64,000 nt of DNA from Eledone cirrhosa (GCA_964016885.1 OZ024742.1:123350828-123414827), one strand, 5' to 3'; shown: positions 1-12,249, counted from the first letter of the stretch. The notes: generated from the sequence alone by a model not told the origin. Translations and numbers: made by a program.

Positions 1-960
1 TGCATGCACATATGTTTTTTATATATATATGAATAATGTATATACATACATGGGTGTGTGTGTGGGTGGGGGTTGCGTGTGTGCATGCGCGCGTGACCAT
101 GCATTGTTTTAATACCAATATTGTAACATAACAGTTACTCAACTAGAGACTGATGAAATAAGTCCCTGATTAAAATATGTTCTGTGATCGATGCTGTCGA
201 CTCTTTCTGTTATATCACATTCTACTGCTTTAGACAGCAGGGAGGATTAGCTAATATAGTCCTATATATATGTGACTGAAATATCTTTGTTCATATATCT
301 TGTCAAACAAAATGTGTTTGTAGGTTAAAGTGGAGGTTCAATTAGAAAAAGTGATATATAAACAACACTAACAACCAAACAACCATAACTAAACATAATT
401 ACAACAACGATCGGCCACCATTAGCCATAACAACAAGGCTACTTCGCCACCACTAGCCACAACACTAATAGAACCATTACAATGACAGAACAGCCGGAAC
501 AATATGATTGAGGAAGTGGCTTTATGTCTTGAAAGAGAGAGAGTGAGTGACGGAGAGAACGAGAAATAAAGAAAGATAAAATGAAAGAAAGATATGTAGA
601 AAGAAAGGTGGGGACGAGAGAGACTTCGTCTGAACGATTCAATAAAATCATTTATTGCATATCGATATCTGTGCATAGCCGATATTGTAAGGATTGCGTT
701 CTTGATTATATTAGTGGATGAAAAGTGAAAATTGAATCAGTTTCCCAATAATTGATAAAATTCATTAGAAACACATGAAGTTTTATTATATTGGATTCTA
801 TTGACTGAATGCTGAATAAATATGTGTGAGACGATGACTGTTCAACTAACAGAAACTGACAGTGGCCACTTCAGAGGAGAAATTCGAGAATTGGTTTTGT
901 TGACCAAGATATAGGCAAAGTAAACTACTCTACCTTTTACATATATACGTACAGTACAGA
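1..960. other. AT-rich non-coding DNA, no gene seen
   Basis: No recognisable protein, RNA gene or known repeat. It holds a short TG/GC alternating run near 50-95 and a GA-rich stretch at about 530-620. The open frames here on the minus strand are low-complexity Ser/Leu translations of the GA tract and are not credible genes. Confidence 0.6.
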
Positions 961-969
961 CAGATATAG

Positions 970-1445
<476 letters not shown>

Positions 1446-1596
1446 GTGGGGGGGAGTAACTTTTTATTCAGCTTTTAAATACTGTATAGCTGTCTGTATG
1501 TTTTCAATGAATTTATTCGTACCACATATTTATTGAAGCCAACACACGTATAAAACCATTTGTATCCCACCGATATTATGTAAATACACCATCTCT

Positions 1597-1740
1597 CTCT
1601 CTCTCTGTATATATATATGAAAAATATATATATATATATTCATATATGTGAAAAAGTGGGAAGAAGAATACTGCAGGTTGCACATGGATAACATGTTATA
1701 AAATGAGTCCCTCATCAGTGATTTGCCAACGATCATAGAT
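1597..1740 (-). repeat. Repeat end with CTGATGA motif (minus strand)
   Basis: On the minus strand a CTGATGA followed by GGGACTCATTTTAT is seen at about 1689-1709. A similar string (CTGATGAAGGACTAATTTTAT) occurs on the plus strand at 20206-20226, so this is a dispersed repeat. The end of the repeat runs into CT/TA microsatellite at 1597-1645. It resembles the hammerhead-like repeats elsewhere in the window, but I find no GAAA partner with good stems, so no ribozyme is claimed. Confidence 0.4.
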
Positions 1741-2079
1741 ATTTCATTGCATTAAAAATTATAAACCTCACGTTGGTGCAATAATAACTAAATTAATTTA
1801 TTAGGACAATTAAAACGCGTAAAGCGAGTGAGACAGTAAACAACAAAGAGAAAAGCTAACCGTAGATAGGAAGAGGCACAAGCTACATAGTTATTCAATC
1901 AGCATAAGCTGGGTGAATATATGAGCGCGTAGAAAATAGACCTTTCGAGATGAATCCAGTGTAAGAAAGAAGGAAATTGTTTTCGTCGCGAACGGGGTGA
2001 AGTGAGAAGGGGAGAAACAGTGAGTGAGTGAGTGGAAGTGTGAGGAAGAGGTCAATAGAGAGAAAGTGTTAACTGACGA

Positions 2080-2080
<1 letters not shown>
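1741..2080. other. Unique AT-rich DNA
   Basis: No gene or known repeat is recognised. It ends at a (TA)n tract at about 2081-2160 that borders the Penelope palindrome. Confidence 0.5.
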
Positions 2081-2110
<30 letters not shown>

Positions 2111-2327
2111 TATATATATATATATGAATATCTATATAAATTCATATATATATATATATATATATTGTTATACTTTGAGAGGGTCATGTTGCCAATAAGA
2201 AACACACGCACCAGTCGCTTTCACTTCAATTTATTATATATTTATAAATTTATAAATTTACAAATTTACAAACTTATAAATTTCTGGTTGGTTGGTTGGT
2301 TCCACAGCCAGATAGTTGTTTATATAT

Positions 2328-2372
2328 AGTCATAGTCCTTTCGTCACACACTCTTGGACCTCTTCAGTGACT
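2328..2372 (-). ncRNA. Hammerhead ribozyme-like motif, Penelope left arm
   Basis: Read on the minus strand: AGTCA (stem I), CTGAAGA core, an 18-nt stem II region, GAA, AGGACT (stem III), A, then TGACT, which pairs perfectly with AGTCA. The order and spacing match the type I hammerhead core (CUGANGA ... GAA ... H), with cleavage predicted after the A at 2333. Stem II is weak (GTC/GAC with one extra G) and stem III is only AG/CU around GA, as would suit dimer pairing. It mirrors the motif at 3735-3779. Activity is not shown. Confidence 0.6.
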
Positions 2373-2668
2373 GGGGATTCCTTTCTTCGTTTCTGTGCCT
2401 TTCCTTTCTTCTATCCTACGCCATTTTGTTTCTGTGTGTGTGTTGTGTGCTCAGTTTGCGCATGCGCCACATCCGGGTGTCTGTGTGTGTTTGTGTTCAT
2501 TTTTCTATTTGTTTATTTATTTATTTATTTATTGTTGGTTGGTTGGTTGTTCTATGTGTGTGTGTGTTTTCATTTTGTCCTGTGTGTGTTTTCATTTTGT
2601 GTGTGTTTTCATTTCGTCCTTAATTGTAAGTTGTTTGTTCTATGTGTGTGTGTGTTTTCATTTTGTCC

Positions 2669-3068
2669 TTAATTGTAAGTTGTGATGTTGCTGTTCCACT
2701 CATATTTTCTATTTAATTTTGGTTTTAATTCTTTTATGCTTACTGCCTCTGTAATTTGCCTAAACATTGCGTCTTTTCTGTGTGTGGATTCTATTTTTAT
2801 TTCTATGCTCTCTAATCTACCCCTGTGTTCTATCTTAGCATGTTGGTAGAGCACAGATGATTCTTTATTATCTTGGAGGTCTCGCCAGTGTTCATTTATT
2901 CGTTCCCCTATACTACGAGCTGTCTCACCTATGTACACTATATTTTTGTTTCTACATTGTCCTTCAGTACATCTTATGCTATACACTATATTTCTAGTTT
3001 TACAGTTAATATGGGGGCTTATTTTACAGGTTATACATTTCTTATCTATACATGAGGGTCTTTGGAAC
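2669..3068 (-). pseudogene. Penelope-like GIY-YIG endonuclease fragment (left copy)
   Basis: The translated fragment begins with a Cys-rich linker (CIDKKCITCKI then a further Cys) typical of the zinc finger before the Penelope endonuclease, followed by VYSIRC and VYIGETARS, the GIY-YIG signature, and an Arg/His region (SIGERINEH, YQHAKIEH) where catalytic Arg and metal-binding residues sit. The frame stays open to its natural-looking end (WNSNITTYN). The open frame extends past the palindrome centre to 3094 but has no credible start there; the homologous part begins near FQRPSC. The reverse transcriptase domain expected upstream is absent, so this is a 5'-truncated copy. Known role of the family: nicking target DNA for target-primed reverse transcription. 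Confidence 0.85.
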
Positions 3069-3087
3069 ATATTAGCAAGACATACCC

Positions 3088-3487
3088 GTTCCAAAGACCC
3101 TCATGTATAGATAAGAAATGTATAACCTGTAAAATAAGCCCCCATATTAACTGTAAAACTAGAAATGTAGTATATAGCATAAGATGTACTGAAGGACAAT
3201 GTAGAAACAAAAATATAGTGTACATAGGTGAGACAGCTCGTAGTATAGAGGAACGAATAAATGAACACTGGCGAGACCTCCAAGATAATAAAGAATCATC
3301 TGTGCTCTACCAACATGCTAAGATAGAACACAGGGGTAGATTAGAGAGCATAGAAATAAAAATAGAATCCACACACAGAAAAGACGCAATGTTTAGGCAA
3401 ATTACAGAGGCAGTAAGCATAAAAGAATTAAAACCAAAGTTAAATAGAAAATATGAGTGGAACAGCAACATCACAACTTACAATTAA
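3088..3487 (+). pseudogene. Penelope-like GIY-YIG endonuclease fragment (right copy)
   Basis: Near-identical mirror of the copy at 2669-3068. It has the same Cys-rich finger (CIDKKCITC), GIY-YIG motifs (VYSIRC, VYIGETARSIEER) and C-terminus. Against the left copy I see one Ile/Val and one Gly/Glu difference. It is open to its stop at 3485-3487 but has no reverse transcriptase domain and no convincing start codon. Long open frames in both arms suggest a fairly recent origin or gene conversion between arms. Downstream lie the element's 3' region and a hammerhead-like motif. Confidence 0.85.
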
Positions 3488-3734
3488 GGACAAAATGAAA
3501 ACACACACAAAATGAAAACACACACAGGACAAAATGAAAACACACACACACATAGAACAAACAATCAACCAACAATAAATAAATAAATAAATAAACAAAT
3601 AGAAAAATGAACACAAACACACACAGACACCCGGATGTGGCGCATGCGCAAACTGAGCACACAACACACACACAGAAACAAAATGGCGTAGGATAGAAGA
3701 AAGGAAAGGCACAGAAACGAAGAAAGGAATCCCC

Positions 3735-3779
3735 AGTCACTGAAGAGGTCCCAGAGTGTGTGACGAAAGGACTATGACT
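3735..3779 (+). ncRNA. Hammerhead ribozyme-like motif, Penelope right arm
   Basis: Stem I AGTCA (3735-3739), core CTGAAGA (3740-3746), stem II region 3747-3764, GAA (3765-3767), stem III AGGACT (3768-3773), A at 3774, stem I return TGACT (3775-3779). Stem I pairs 5 of 5. It lies about 250 bp downstream of the endonuclease stop. Hammerhead motifs have been reported in the terminal repeats of Penelope-like elements, so position and family agree. Stem II is short and imperfect, so whether it cleaves is open. Confidence 0.6.
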
Positions 3780-3870
3780 ATATATAAACAACTATCTGGT
3801 TGTGGAACCAACCAACCAACCAGAAATTTATAAGTTTGTAAATTTGTAAATTTATAAATTTATAAATATA

Positions 3871-4045
3871 TAATTGTTTCTACTTTTGGCACAAGGCCAG
3901 CAATTACCCAGTGCATTACTGGTACTTTATTTTATCGACCCCGTAAGGATGAAAGGCAAAGTCAACCTCGGCGGGATTTGAACTCAGATCGTTAAGGGAC
4001 GTAACTATGCTGGAAAGCATGGCGTCCGACCCCCTAATGCGACTG
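3871..4045 (-). mobile_element. tRNA-derived SINE (octopus type A) inside the palindrome
   Basis: On the minus strand it carries the conserved body found in several copies here: a B-box-like GAGTTCAAATCCCGCC, then GGTCGATAAAATAAAGTACC, ending in GCCTTGTGCCAAAAGTAGAAACAATTA. A head variant (GCATTAGGGGGTCGG) replaces the usual head. It is missing from the other palindrome arm, where about 14 nt occupy the corresponding place. Either it inserted after the palindrome formed, or the left arm lost it. Confidence 0.85.
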
Positions 4046-4095
4046 GTCCGTGTGTTTCTTATTGGCAACATGACCCTCCCAAAGTATAACAATAT

Positions 4096-4239
4096 CGGTT
4101 TGAACACACGATTTCAGATAAAGAATCTTGCTAAACAAATTCAGAAACCCTATATATATATATATATATATATATAGATGAATATATATATAAATTCATA
4201 TATATGAATATATATATATATGAATATATACATAAATTC

Positions 4240-4270
<31 letters not shown>

Positions 4271-4368
4271 CATATATATATATATATAGATGAATATATA
4301 TATAAATTCATATATATGAATATATATATATATGAATATATACATAAATTCATATATATATATATATT

Positions 4369-4437
<69 letters not shown>
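4096..4437. repeat. TA array with a 112-bp tandem duplication
   Basis: AT microsatellite interspersed with GATGAAT and AATTCAT words. The block starting at about 4176 is repeated at about 4288 (period about 112 bp), showing a higher-order duplication in the array. It separates the Penelope palindrome from the hairpin element at 4438. Confidence 0.85.
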
Positions 4438-4440
<3 letters not shown>

Positions 4441-4665
4441 AAAATTTTCAAGACCCCGACGGCAGAGCTCAAGCCGTTTTGACGGCTAATTCTGGACGCG
4501 TTTTCTACGGCTATTTCTGTGTCCACAGAAATAGCCGTCGAAACGGCTTGAGCTCTGCCGTCGGGGTCTTGAACATTTTCCTATTTCCCACTCTACTACC
4601 TTAAATTTGGAGTACTCTGATGCGTTATGGTCCACCTGGTTCCTTATCACACTTCCTTCGTTATA
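4438..4665. mobile_element. Hairpin repeat family H, copy 1
   Basis: A long hairpin at 4438-4582 has arms AGGAAAATTTTCAAGACCCC and its near complement, with GACGGCAGAGCTCAAGCCGT internal to the stem. An extra internal hairpin sits at about 4506-4538. After the hairpin a unique tail (TTTCCCACTCTACTACC ... GTTATGGTCCACCTGGTTCC ... ACTTCCTTCGTTAT) runs to about 4665. The same tail plus hairpin recurs, in either orientation, at 19.6, 20.6 and 28.4 kb. No protein is encoded. A fold-back non-autonomous element is likely; its class is unknown. Confidence 0.75.
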
Positions 4666-4742
4666 TATATAATATTATATTTACCAAGACGATAAGAAAA
4701 AATAGGAAAACTATTTTCCAAAGTCTGGCTGCTCTCTCCATC

Positions 4743-4744
<2 letters not shown>

Positions 4745-4829
<85 letters not shown>

Positions 4830-4830
4830 T
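4745..4830. repeat. (TA)n microsatellite
   Basis: An almost pure TA run of about 75 bp. Confidence 0.95.
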
Positions 4831-5647
4831 AGTGACAAATCGAAAGGTTCATATCTAACCTTGGTAGAGAACTCAGTTCAAATGACCTCTCTCTTTTCTA
4901 AGCAGACCTTCTAGACATATTCCCTAACGTTACTTTCGACACGCTCTCTAGCCCCTTCCAAAACAATCTTTGCAGAGATATTAAAAGATATAGGCCTCTC
5001 CCCTCCAATAATACCTTGTTTAAAATTCTTCCGATGAAAATCATTCCGATGAAACGCGCGTCCTCGACTATGGTTTGCTAATTTGTTGAGGAACTAACTC
5101 TCTATATATATGTATATTTGCGTCATTCCTGTTCCTTCGTTGAAAACAAGCTTTATCATTCCATAACCTAATGATTTATCTGCCCGACCTCTAATTGTTT
5201 TTGTTAAACATCATCTAAATCCTCCACATTGTTTGTTATCGATCTCTGTGTGTTTTTCTTTTTATGTTATCCAATGTGACTGAATTTCCGTCATCCTTTT
5301 GTGATGTTTTTTCGTGATGTGTCCAGTTCAATTCAATCATGAGAGAATACCTCATTTTATTTATTTTGGATCAATTGTGTTGTTTTTCGGGTGATTTCTA
5401 TGTTATTTCAATCAAAATGTGTTTGTGATCATGTTGAGGTATTCTGAACCTGTTTGTTAGATTATTTATCAGGTGCGGTGTTTTTATGTTATGAGAAACT
5501 GTTTGAATATCGCATTGAATCTTCATTTGTATTTTTAAGGCTTAGAACAATTGAACCTTGATATCTAAGAGTCAATCTCCAGAAGGCTTGCAAGCGCAGA
5601 GTAATTCATTTTATTATTTAATCTTTCCCCTGTTGTATATATATATA
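4831..5647. other. AT-rich DNA with a hammerhead-like remnant at 5031-5062
   Basis: No protein-coding gene seen. At 5031-5062 (plus) CCGATGA is followed 13 nt later by GAA, then the perfect 8-nt palindrome ACGCGCGT and a C (5062). GAA-ACGCGCGU-C is the textbook end of a hammerhead (short stem III then cleavage C). The core has U4 changed to C and I cannot close stem I, so this is at best a dead copy. Confidence 0.4.
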
Positions 5648-5900
5648 TACTAATAATAAAATGCACGAAGTGTTAGATCTTCATTACGTTTATTGAGGTG
5701 TGACGCACGTTTCGCGATTGATCATCTGAAGGTTGGATCTGTATCGTTCTGTCATTACCATTACAGAAGTCCGACAAGCCTTTATTCTAGAGTCGGGCCA
5801 GATCGACAAAGATCGAACTTTGAGCTGATTAATCGCGAAACACTGGTCACAGCTCAATAAACGTAATGAAAATCACATTTAATTATGTTTACTATTAGTA
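5648..5900. mobile_element. Inverted-repeat element with hammerhead-like arms (family A)
   Basis: Arms at 5648-5733 and 5823-5900 are reverse complements (TACTAATA at the outer tips, CATTACGTTTATTGAG inside, CGCGATT near the centre), with about 90 bp between them. The minus-strand left arm reads CAGATGA ... GCGAAACGTGCGTC; the plus-strand right arm reads CTGATTAATCGCGAAACACT. Each has one defect in the hammerhead core, but GAA-ACGTGCGT-C in the left arm looks like a stem III plus cleavage C. No ORF. Confidence 0.6.
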
Positions 5901-6944
5901 TTGCCCTCTGCTTAGTACAAAACTAATACAGCCACTGGGAACTACGCATCGAGTGATCACTTGGGTGAATCTACATTAACTGGATGTTACATTCCCTAAA
6001 TATATATATATTTATTTATGGCGGTTGTGCGTAGTCGCTGGTAGTGTTACGTAAGTGAGGATTGAGGGGTAAGCTAGACATGGGTGGGAAGGGTGAGCTT
6101 ATAGGTAGCTGCAGGGAGGAAAGAAGATAGAAGGTGGAAAAGGGAAAGAAAAAGAAATAAAATATATACATTTCCAAACATGTACGTGTATATATCATAT
6201 GCATGTATCTATGTTTATGTATATGTGTGCTTGTGCGACTATCTGTGCTTTTGAGTGTGTGTATGTGTGTGTCTGTGTATTTGGGTGTGCCTTGGAGTAC
6301 GTGTGTCTGTACGTGTGTATGTATAGGTATGTATTTAGGATTGATGCTGGAGAAGCCAATTTACTGATAAAAATGTTCGATAAACATAATTAATTTAACA
6401 CAAAATATCCAAATATTTATTGATTAAATAAAGCTTGTCAGTATATTATTGCATATTCAATACTATTATATAATTATTACTTCATACACATAAACTAAAG
6501 TTTTGTTTTTGTCGAAATTCTCTCCTGAATTGCTAATCAACTTATCATTGATTTTTCCAATTGGTACACGGACAGAAAGTTGTACAGAAAAAGTATTATC
6601 TATAGAATAGACTCTATTATATACCTCGTAGGTTTTTGCTTATTGACACAGGAGAGTTAAAATATAGAGAACAATCAACTCAAAAGGGATTTCAACGAAA
6701 AGCAATGTATAAATACATTTATATTTTTTCGATTTTTTAGATTGACTCAAGAACATAAATTTGAAGGGTTAATTATAAGGTATTTTATTGATCCAGAATA
6801 ATTTACTAGTACTAGTAGTAACGTTTAAGCTGACTGGTGGATGGTAAGACGTCATAAATCTTAAACATTGGCATAGTTGTCACCGGACTGCCATAAATCA
6901 AACCCATTCCTCTACTGCATTCTAATTTAATTGAATTTAAATGT
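5901..6944. other. AT-rich DNA, no gene seen
   Basis: A TG-rich stretch at about 6195-6335 gives spurious Cys/Val frames. Otherwise unique AT-rich sequence without recognisable repeats. Confidence 0.5.
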
Positions 6945-7578
<634 letters not shown>

Positions 7579-7636
7579 GAGGTATGCTTAGAAAGTGGGG
7601 AGGATAGTTTGAAAATTGAAATATAAAATTTCACCG

Positions 7637-7990
7637 TAACCTTTTGACTAAATAGAATAGTCTGATAATAATGGGGGATGTAAACCTACAGGAAAAAAAG
7701 TGATGGGCACCAGCCCCCATGTGTGCTGATGCCCATCTTTTTGTTTTCGTTCAGTGGGTTTATACGCCTCATTATTATTATAATATTTAGTCAAACTTTA
7801 CGGCTAAGGTTTCTATTTCTATTTTCATATATATATATGAAAATAGAAATATAAAACTTAGCCGTAAATCTGAGGAGCTTTCGATTTCAGAGACAGAATC
7901 GATCCTTAATTGATCGTTCCTCGAGCTGATCGGCAGTGAAACATATGTAATATGTAATTAAACATATGCAACACTGATTCTTTGTTCCTT
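7637..7990. mobile_element. Composite hairpin / palindrome repeat
   Basis: Two fold-backs. At 7698-7742, GATGGGCACCAGC pairs with GTGCTGATGCCCATC around a short loop. At 7801-7868, CGGCTAAGGTTTCTATTTCT pairs with its complement around a TATATATATA centre. The flanks GACTAAATA (7646) and TATTTAGTC (7787) also pair. Near the right end (7926-7949) CTGATCGGCAGTGAA is followed by the palindrome ACATATGT and an A, a reduced hammerhead-like tail. No ORF. Confidence 0.6.
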
Positions 7991-8082
7991 TATATATTAT
8001 TAATGATACTCTGCTCCCTACGAACATCGAGTGCTCATTTTGGCATATAGCCTACGGACTCAATTAATTTGCACCTCTAATA

Positions 8083-8083
<1 letters not shown>

Positions 8084-8145
<62 letters not shown>

Positions 8146-8159
8146 GGGGGGGGGGGGGG
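8084..8159. repeat. (TA)n followed by poly-G
   Basis: A TA run to 8143 followed by about 16 consecutive G. The G tract could form a quadruplex between molecules. Confidence 0.95.
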
Positions 8160-8920
8160 CAGGAAGATTTTGACATCGAATATGGTGAGAAAAGGTGCGT
8201 CTTACACATCAAAAATACGGTATCTGATGTGATACGTGTCTAGTTGTATGTATGGGATAGGTGTCTAGTTGTATGCTTCTTTTAGGAATCGCTCTTATTG
8301 TTTCATTCAGCCTTCTCGCTATATGTTTCCTGTAGAAGTGTATTTTCCGAGGTTCGACAGCATAGGTACACGGGATTTCAGTAAAAGAGTCGAGGTACTG
8401 CTGGTGTCGATGCAGCTTACTACTTCAGTTATTTCTCGTTGTTACGAGAAACAGTATATGTTCTTATACATCACGTAGACTGTAACAATTCACATACTTC
8501 GTTGGTTCTTGTAACAATCACTCTAGCAACAACACACTGTACAGTTATTTAGGTGTACACGCTATAATACAGTGAACAATGAACAAGGAATAATGTGCAT
8601 TGAAGTACAACACTACTGTACTTATTATAGTGTACTTGTTTATTGTGATGGCTATATTAACGCAAATCGTTCTTTCATCGTTGACTCGTGTTAGCCACTA
8701 AGCTTAAATCCGCGGCAAATATTTAAACACAGATAACAGGCCACACATCTAACGCTTCTTAGGTACGGCGTTACTGGTTACGTTACAATTTAGTGTAGTC
8801 AGATCTGTGTAAACGAGGGGCATTTCCTATTTCAACTCAATCAGATATATCACATAGCTGTTGTTTAGTGTTACGTGAATTTTGATCGTGCAGATCTTTG
8901 ATTAAAGATATTCCAGTCGT

Positions 8921-8927
<7 letters not shown>
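8160..8927. other. Unique DNA, no gene seen
   Basis: Moderately AT-rich; no protein, RNA or named repeat recognised. A phrase near 8885-8918 (GATCGTGCAGATCTTTGATT) resembles strings at 21.55, 47.01 and 58.44 kb, so part is an old dispersed repeat. Confidence 0.45.
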
Positions 8928-9146
<219 letters not shown>

Positions 9147-10110
9147 ATAAATCTTTCCCTGATTTTAAATGGTGTGGCGCTGTTTAACATCAATTTACAT
9201 TATTTTGTTTTGCTCTACACATCGAGTAACCACCTAGAAACTCCGTCTTCGTCGCTCTGGAGCAATAATGGTAGTAAACACAGAATCAATGTTAGTGGGT
9301 TTTCTTATTGAAGAAAAAAAGCAATGGCCATGACCTATTCTTGGGTCATCGCGACTGGAAGAAGTGTGTCAAGAAATTATCCTCAAACCAGAAACCTGAT
9401 CCAAATACATGCAACAGAGTAGACTCTTTAGGCAAAATGAGATCAGGGGATGTATCAAGCCAGGGATGAATTAAGTATACCACATACGTTAGCCACAGTG
9501 GGGTAGGAAATAAGAACAACATATGCATGAAAATATAGCGGAAATTATTTCATCCAAAGTTTTACCAAATGCAACAATCCACGTTCAGGACTGGTACTGA
9601 AAGGATAAAATGCAAACTAACCTCGGTGTGGTTTGATCTAAGAATGCAGAAAGCCGGAACAAATATCAGTTGTTTAGTTTCTCATTATAACTCATTTATA
9701 TTTCGAAAACTATTTCTCGATTTACTTCGTCGATTGCCATTGCATTTTTAGTATTAAATCAAGATCAAGTTCCTCATATAACGAATCATTTACAAAAGCA
9801 AATATCAGAGATTATTCATAAGTATGATAACAATAAACAATAATAAATATAAAATAGCTGCCTTATCGATGATAATTGTACTTGTACGGATTTAGATATA
9901 AAATAGTCTTTGTCCTCGAACGATATACAAAAGTCGTTAATCACTAGTGAATCATTCGTATTTAATATCATTAAAAGGAAAATAACATATAATAGTAATC
10001 TAATTATATTTTGTAACAAAAATTCAATAAATGTAAATTTTTAAACAGAAGGATATTTAACTCATAAGATAAAATGTATATGTGTGTGTGTGTTTGTGTA
10101 TATGTATCAT
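9147..10110. other. Unique AT-rich DNA
   Basis: No gene recognised. The segment 9370-9510 (AACCAGAAACCTGATCC, CATGCAACAGAGTAGACTCT) resembles 47585-47640 and is probably an old dispersed repeat. Confidence 0.45.
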
Positions 10111-10560
<450 letters not shown>

Positions 10561-10889
10561 TATAATTGCAATAATTGTAGCCTGTCTCGACGGAATATAT
10601 GAAACATTTCTGATATACAGAAATACATTATATTCATAATTGATTTTATTCCGCTCAAGCTGTTAGCTACATAGCACGGCAACTATGTCAGATGTTCATT
10701 AAAAATAAAGGAACGCCTTTGATGATGTGTAAATTGAATGTTTCACCTCTAATTGGGATATTTTCTACTGGAGGAAAAAAATAATGCTTCCGTTAGAGTA
10801 AAATGAAATTTAATGACATATACCAAGTACACGCACATATACCATATACTCGTGTGCACGCACATTTATATATTTTTGAAAATACTTAG

Positions 10890-11226
<337 letters not shown>

Positions 11227-11231
<5 letters not shown>

Positions 11232-12100
11232 AAAGAATAAAATGTGCATATAAAAGTTACAAATTGTAAGCAATCTTTTTTTTATTCACCTAATTTCCAT
11301 GTAAAAAGCTTCCTTCTTTCATAATCAGGAAACAAGACTTGTTAGTAATTAACATTTTATTACTAACTTGGTTTGTAAATGAGAGGATATATTTCCTGCT
11401 AATGAATACATATTTTGTTTTCTTGCGTCTCTTGTTTCATGATATCGTATGTATAGAAATAAATTTGATGAAAAATAATATCTATTATACATTATTTTTC
11501 CCCCTTAATTTCATTATTTTATCGCGCAGTAAAATATTCTCAACAATATCAATGTCAAATTTTTTATTGCTAAAAAATACTAAATTATATACATTTAACT
11601 TTGATTTCAATTAAATGTGTGGGAAGTTATTAGTCAACCTAATACATAAAACTGATTGATTTTAAATATAATGTTGTGTTTAAAACAACTCTTGATTGTT
11701 AATTTCTTTTTTTTTAAATAAACAAAATAAATGTGTAATATTTTATAAAATACATAAACCAGTGTTTATTGGTTTCTTATCTAATGACGAAGGATAACGA
11801 AGTAATGGGTGCTGTATTTGTCCATCTATTATGAAATACTCAAAGGATTGTTATATTGGGGTTGATTTCAATTACTAGAATTCTTTCGTTTTCAAACATT
11901 AAAAGAAATCATGTGTTCTTGCTGCCTGTGTTGCTATTAAGTTCCAGTCAAACCTGATGGCACATATTTATTATCAAACATTTTCTAACTGTCACTATAC
12001 AGTTGTTTCTTTCTTCTTGCATAATGTTTATTCGTTTCTAATGTAAAAGAGTGCTATTTTAAGGATTGTTGGCTGATATTTCTAACAAGTTTAACGACCA
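11227..12100. other. Very AT-rich unique DNA
   Basis: No gene or repeat recognised. The open frame at about 11339-11614 has the composition of AT-rich noise and no similarity I recognise. Confidence 0.5.
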
Positions 12101-12139
12101 TGTAGAAACCCGTACCTTGTCTAATCTCTACATCCCTTC

Positions 12140-12210
12140 AAGGTCGATAATGAAAGTACCAGTCTAGTACTGGGGTCAATTATTCCTCTAATTCTCTTCC
12201 TCACTTCCAA

Positions 12211-12249
<39 letters not shown>

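Larger units (their letters stand above)
2162..4095. mobile_element. Palindrome of two head-to-head truncated Penelope-like elements
   Basis: The left arm (2162-3068) and right arm (3088-4095) are reverse complements around a 19-nt spacer at 3069-3087. Each arm holds, from the centre outward, a GIY-YIG endonuclease ORF, a CA/TG-rich 3' region with CAACCAACC-type repeats, a hammerhead-like motif and an outer end reading ATATTGTTATACTTTG. The copied proteins differ at only two residues over about 125 shared positions. The right arm carries a SINE (3871-4045) absent from the left; the left arm has an internal duplication near 2615-2685. The reverse transcriptase half of the element is missing from both copies. 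Penelope-like elements are known for 5' truncation and inverted partial copies. The palindrome could come from one inverted insertion event or from later duplication by fold-back repair. Both sides abut TA arrays. Confidence 0.85.

Noticed and set aside
2316..2685. Phe/Cys/Val-rich plus-strand frames and their mirror at 3440-3791 on the minus strand
   Set aside because: Composition of a TTTTCATTTTGT/GTGTGT repeat in the Penelope 3' region, antisense to the element.
3488..3600. Short repeated ACACACACAAAATGAAA units resembling a CRISPR array
   Set aside because: Low-complexity tandem repeats inside a eukaryotic element, mirrored in the other palindrome arm, with no spacers or cas genes.
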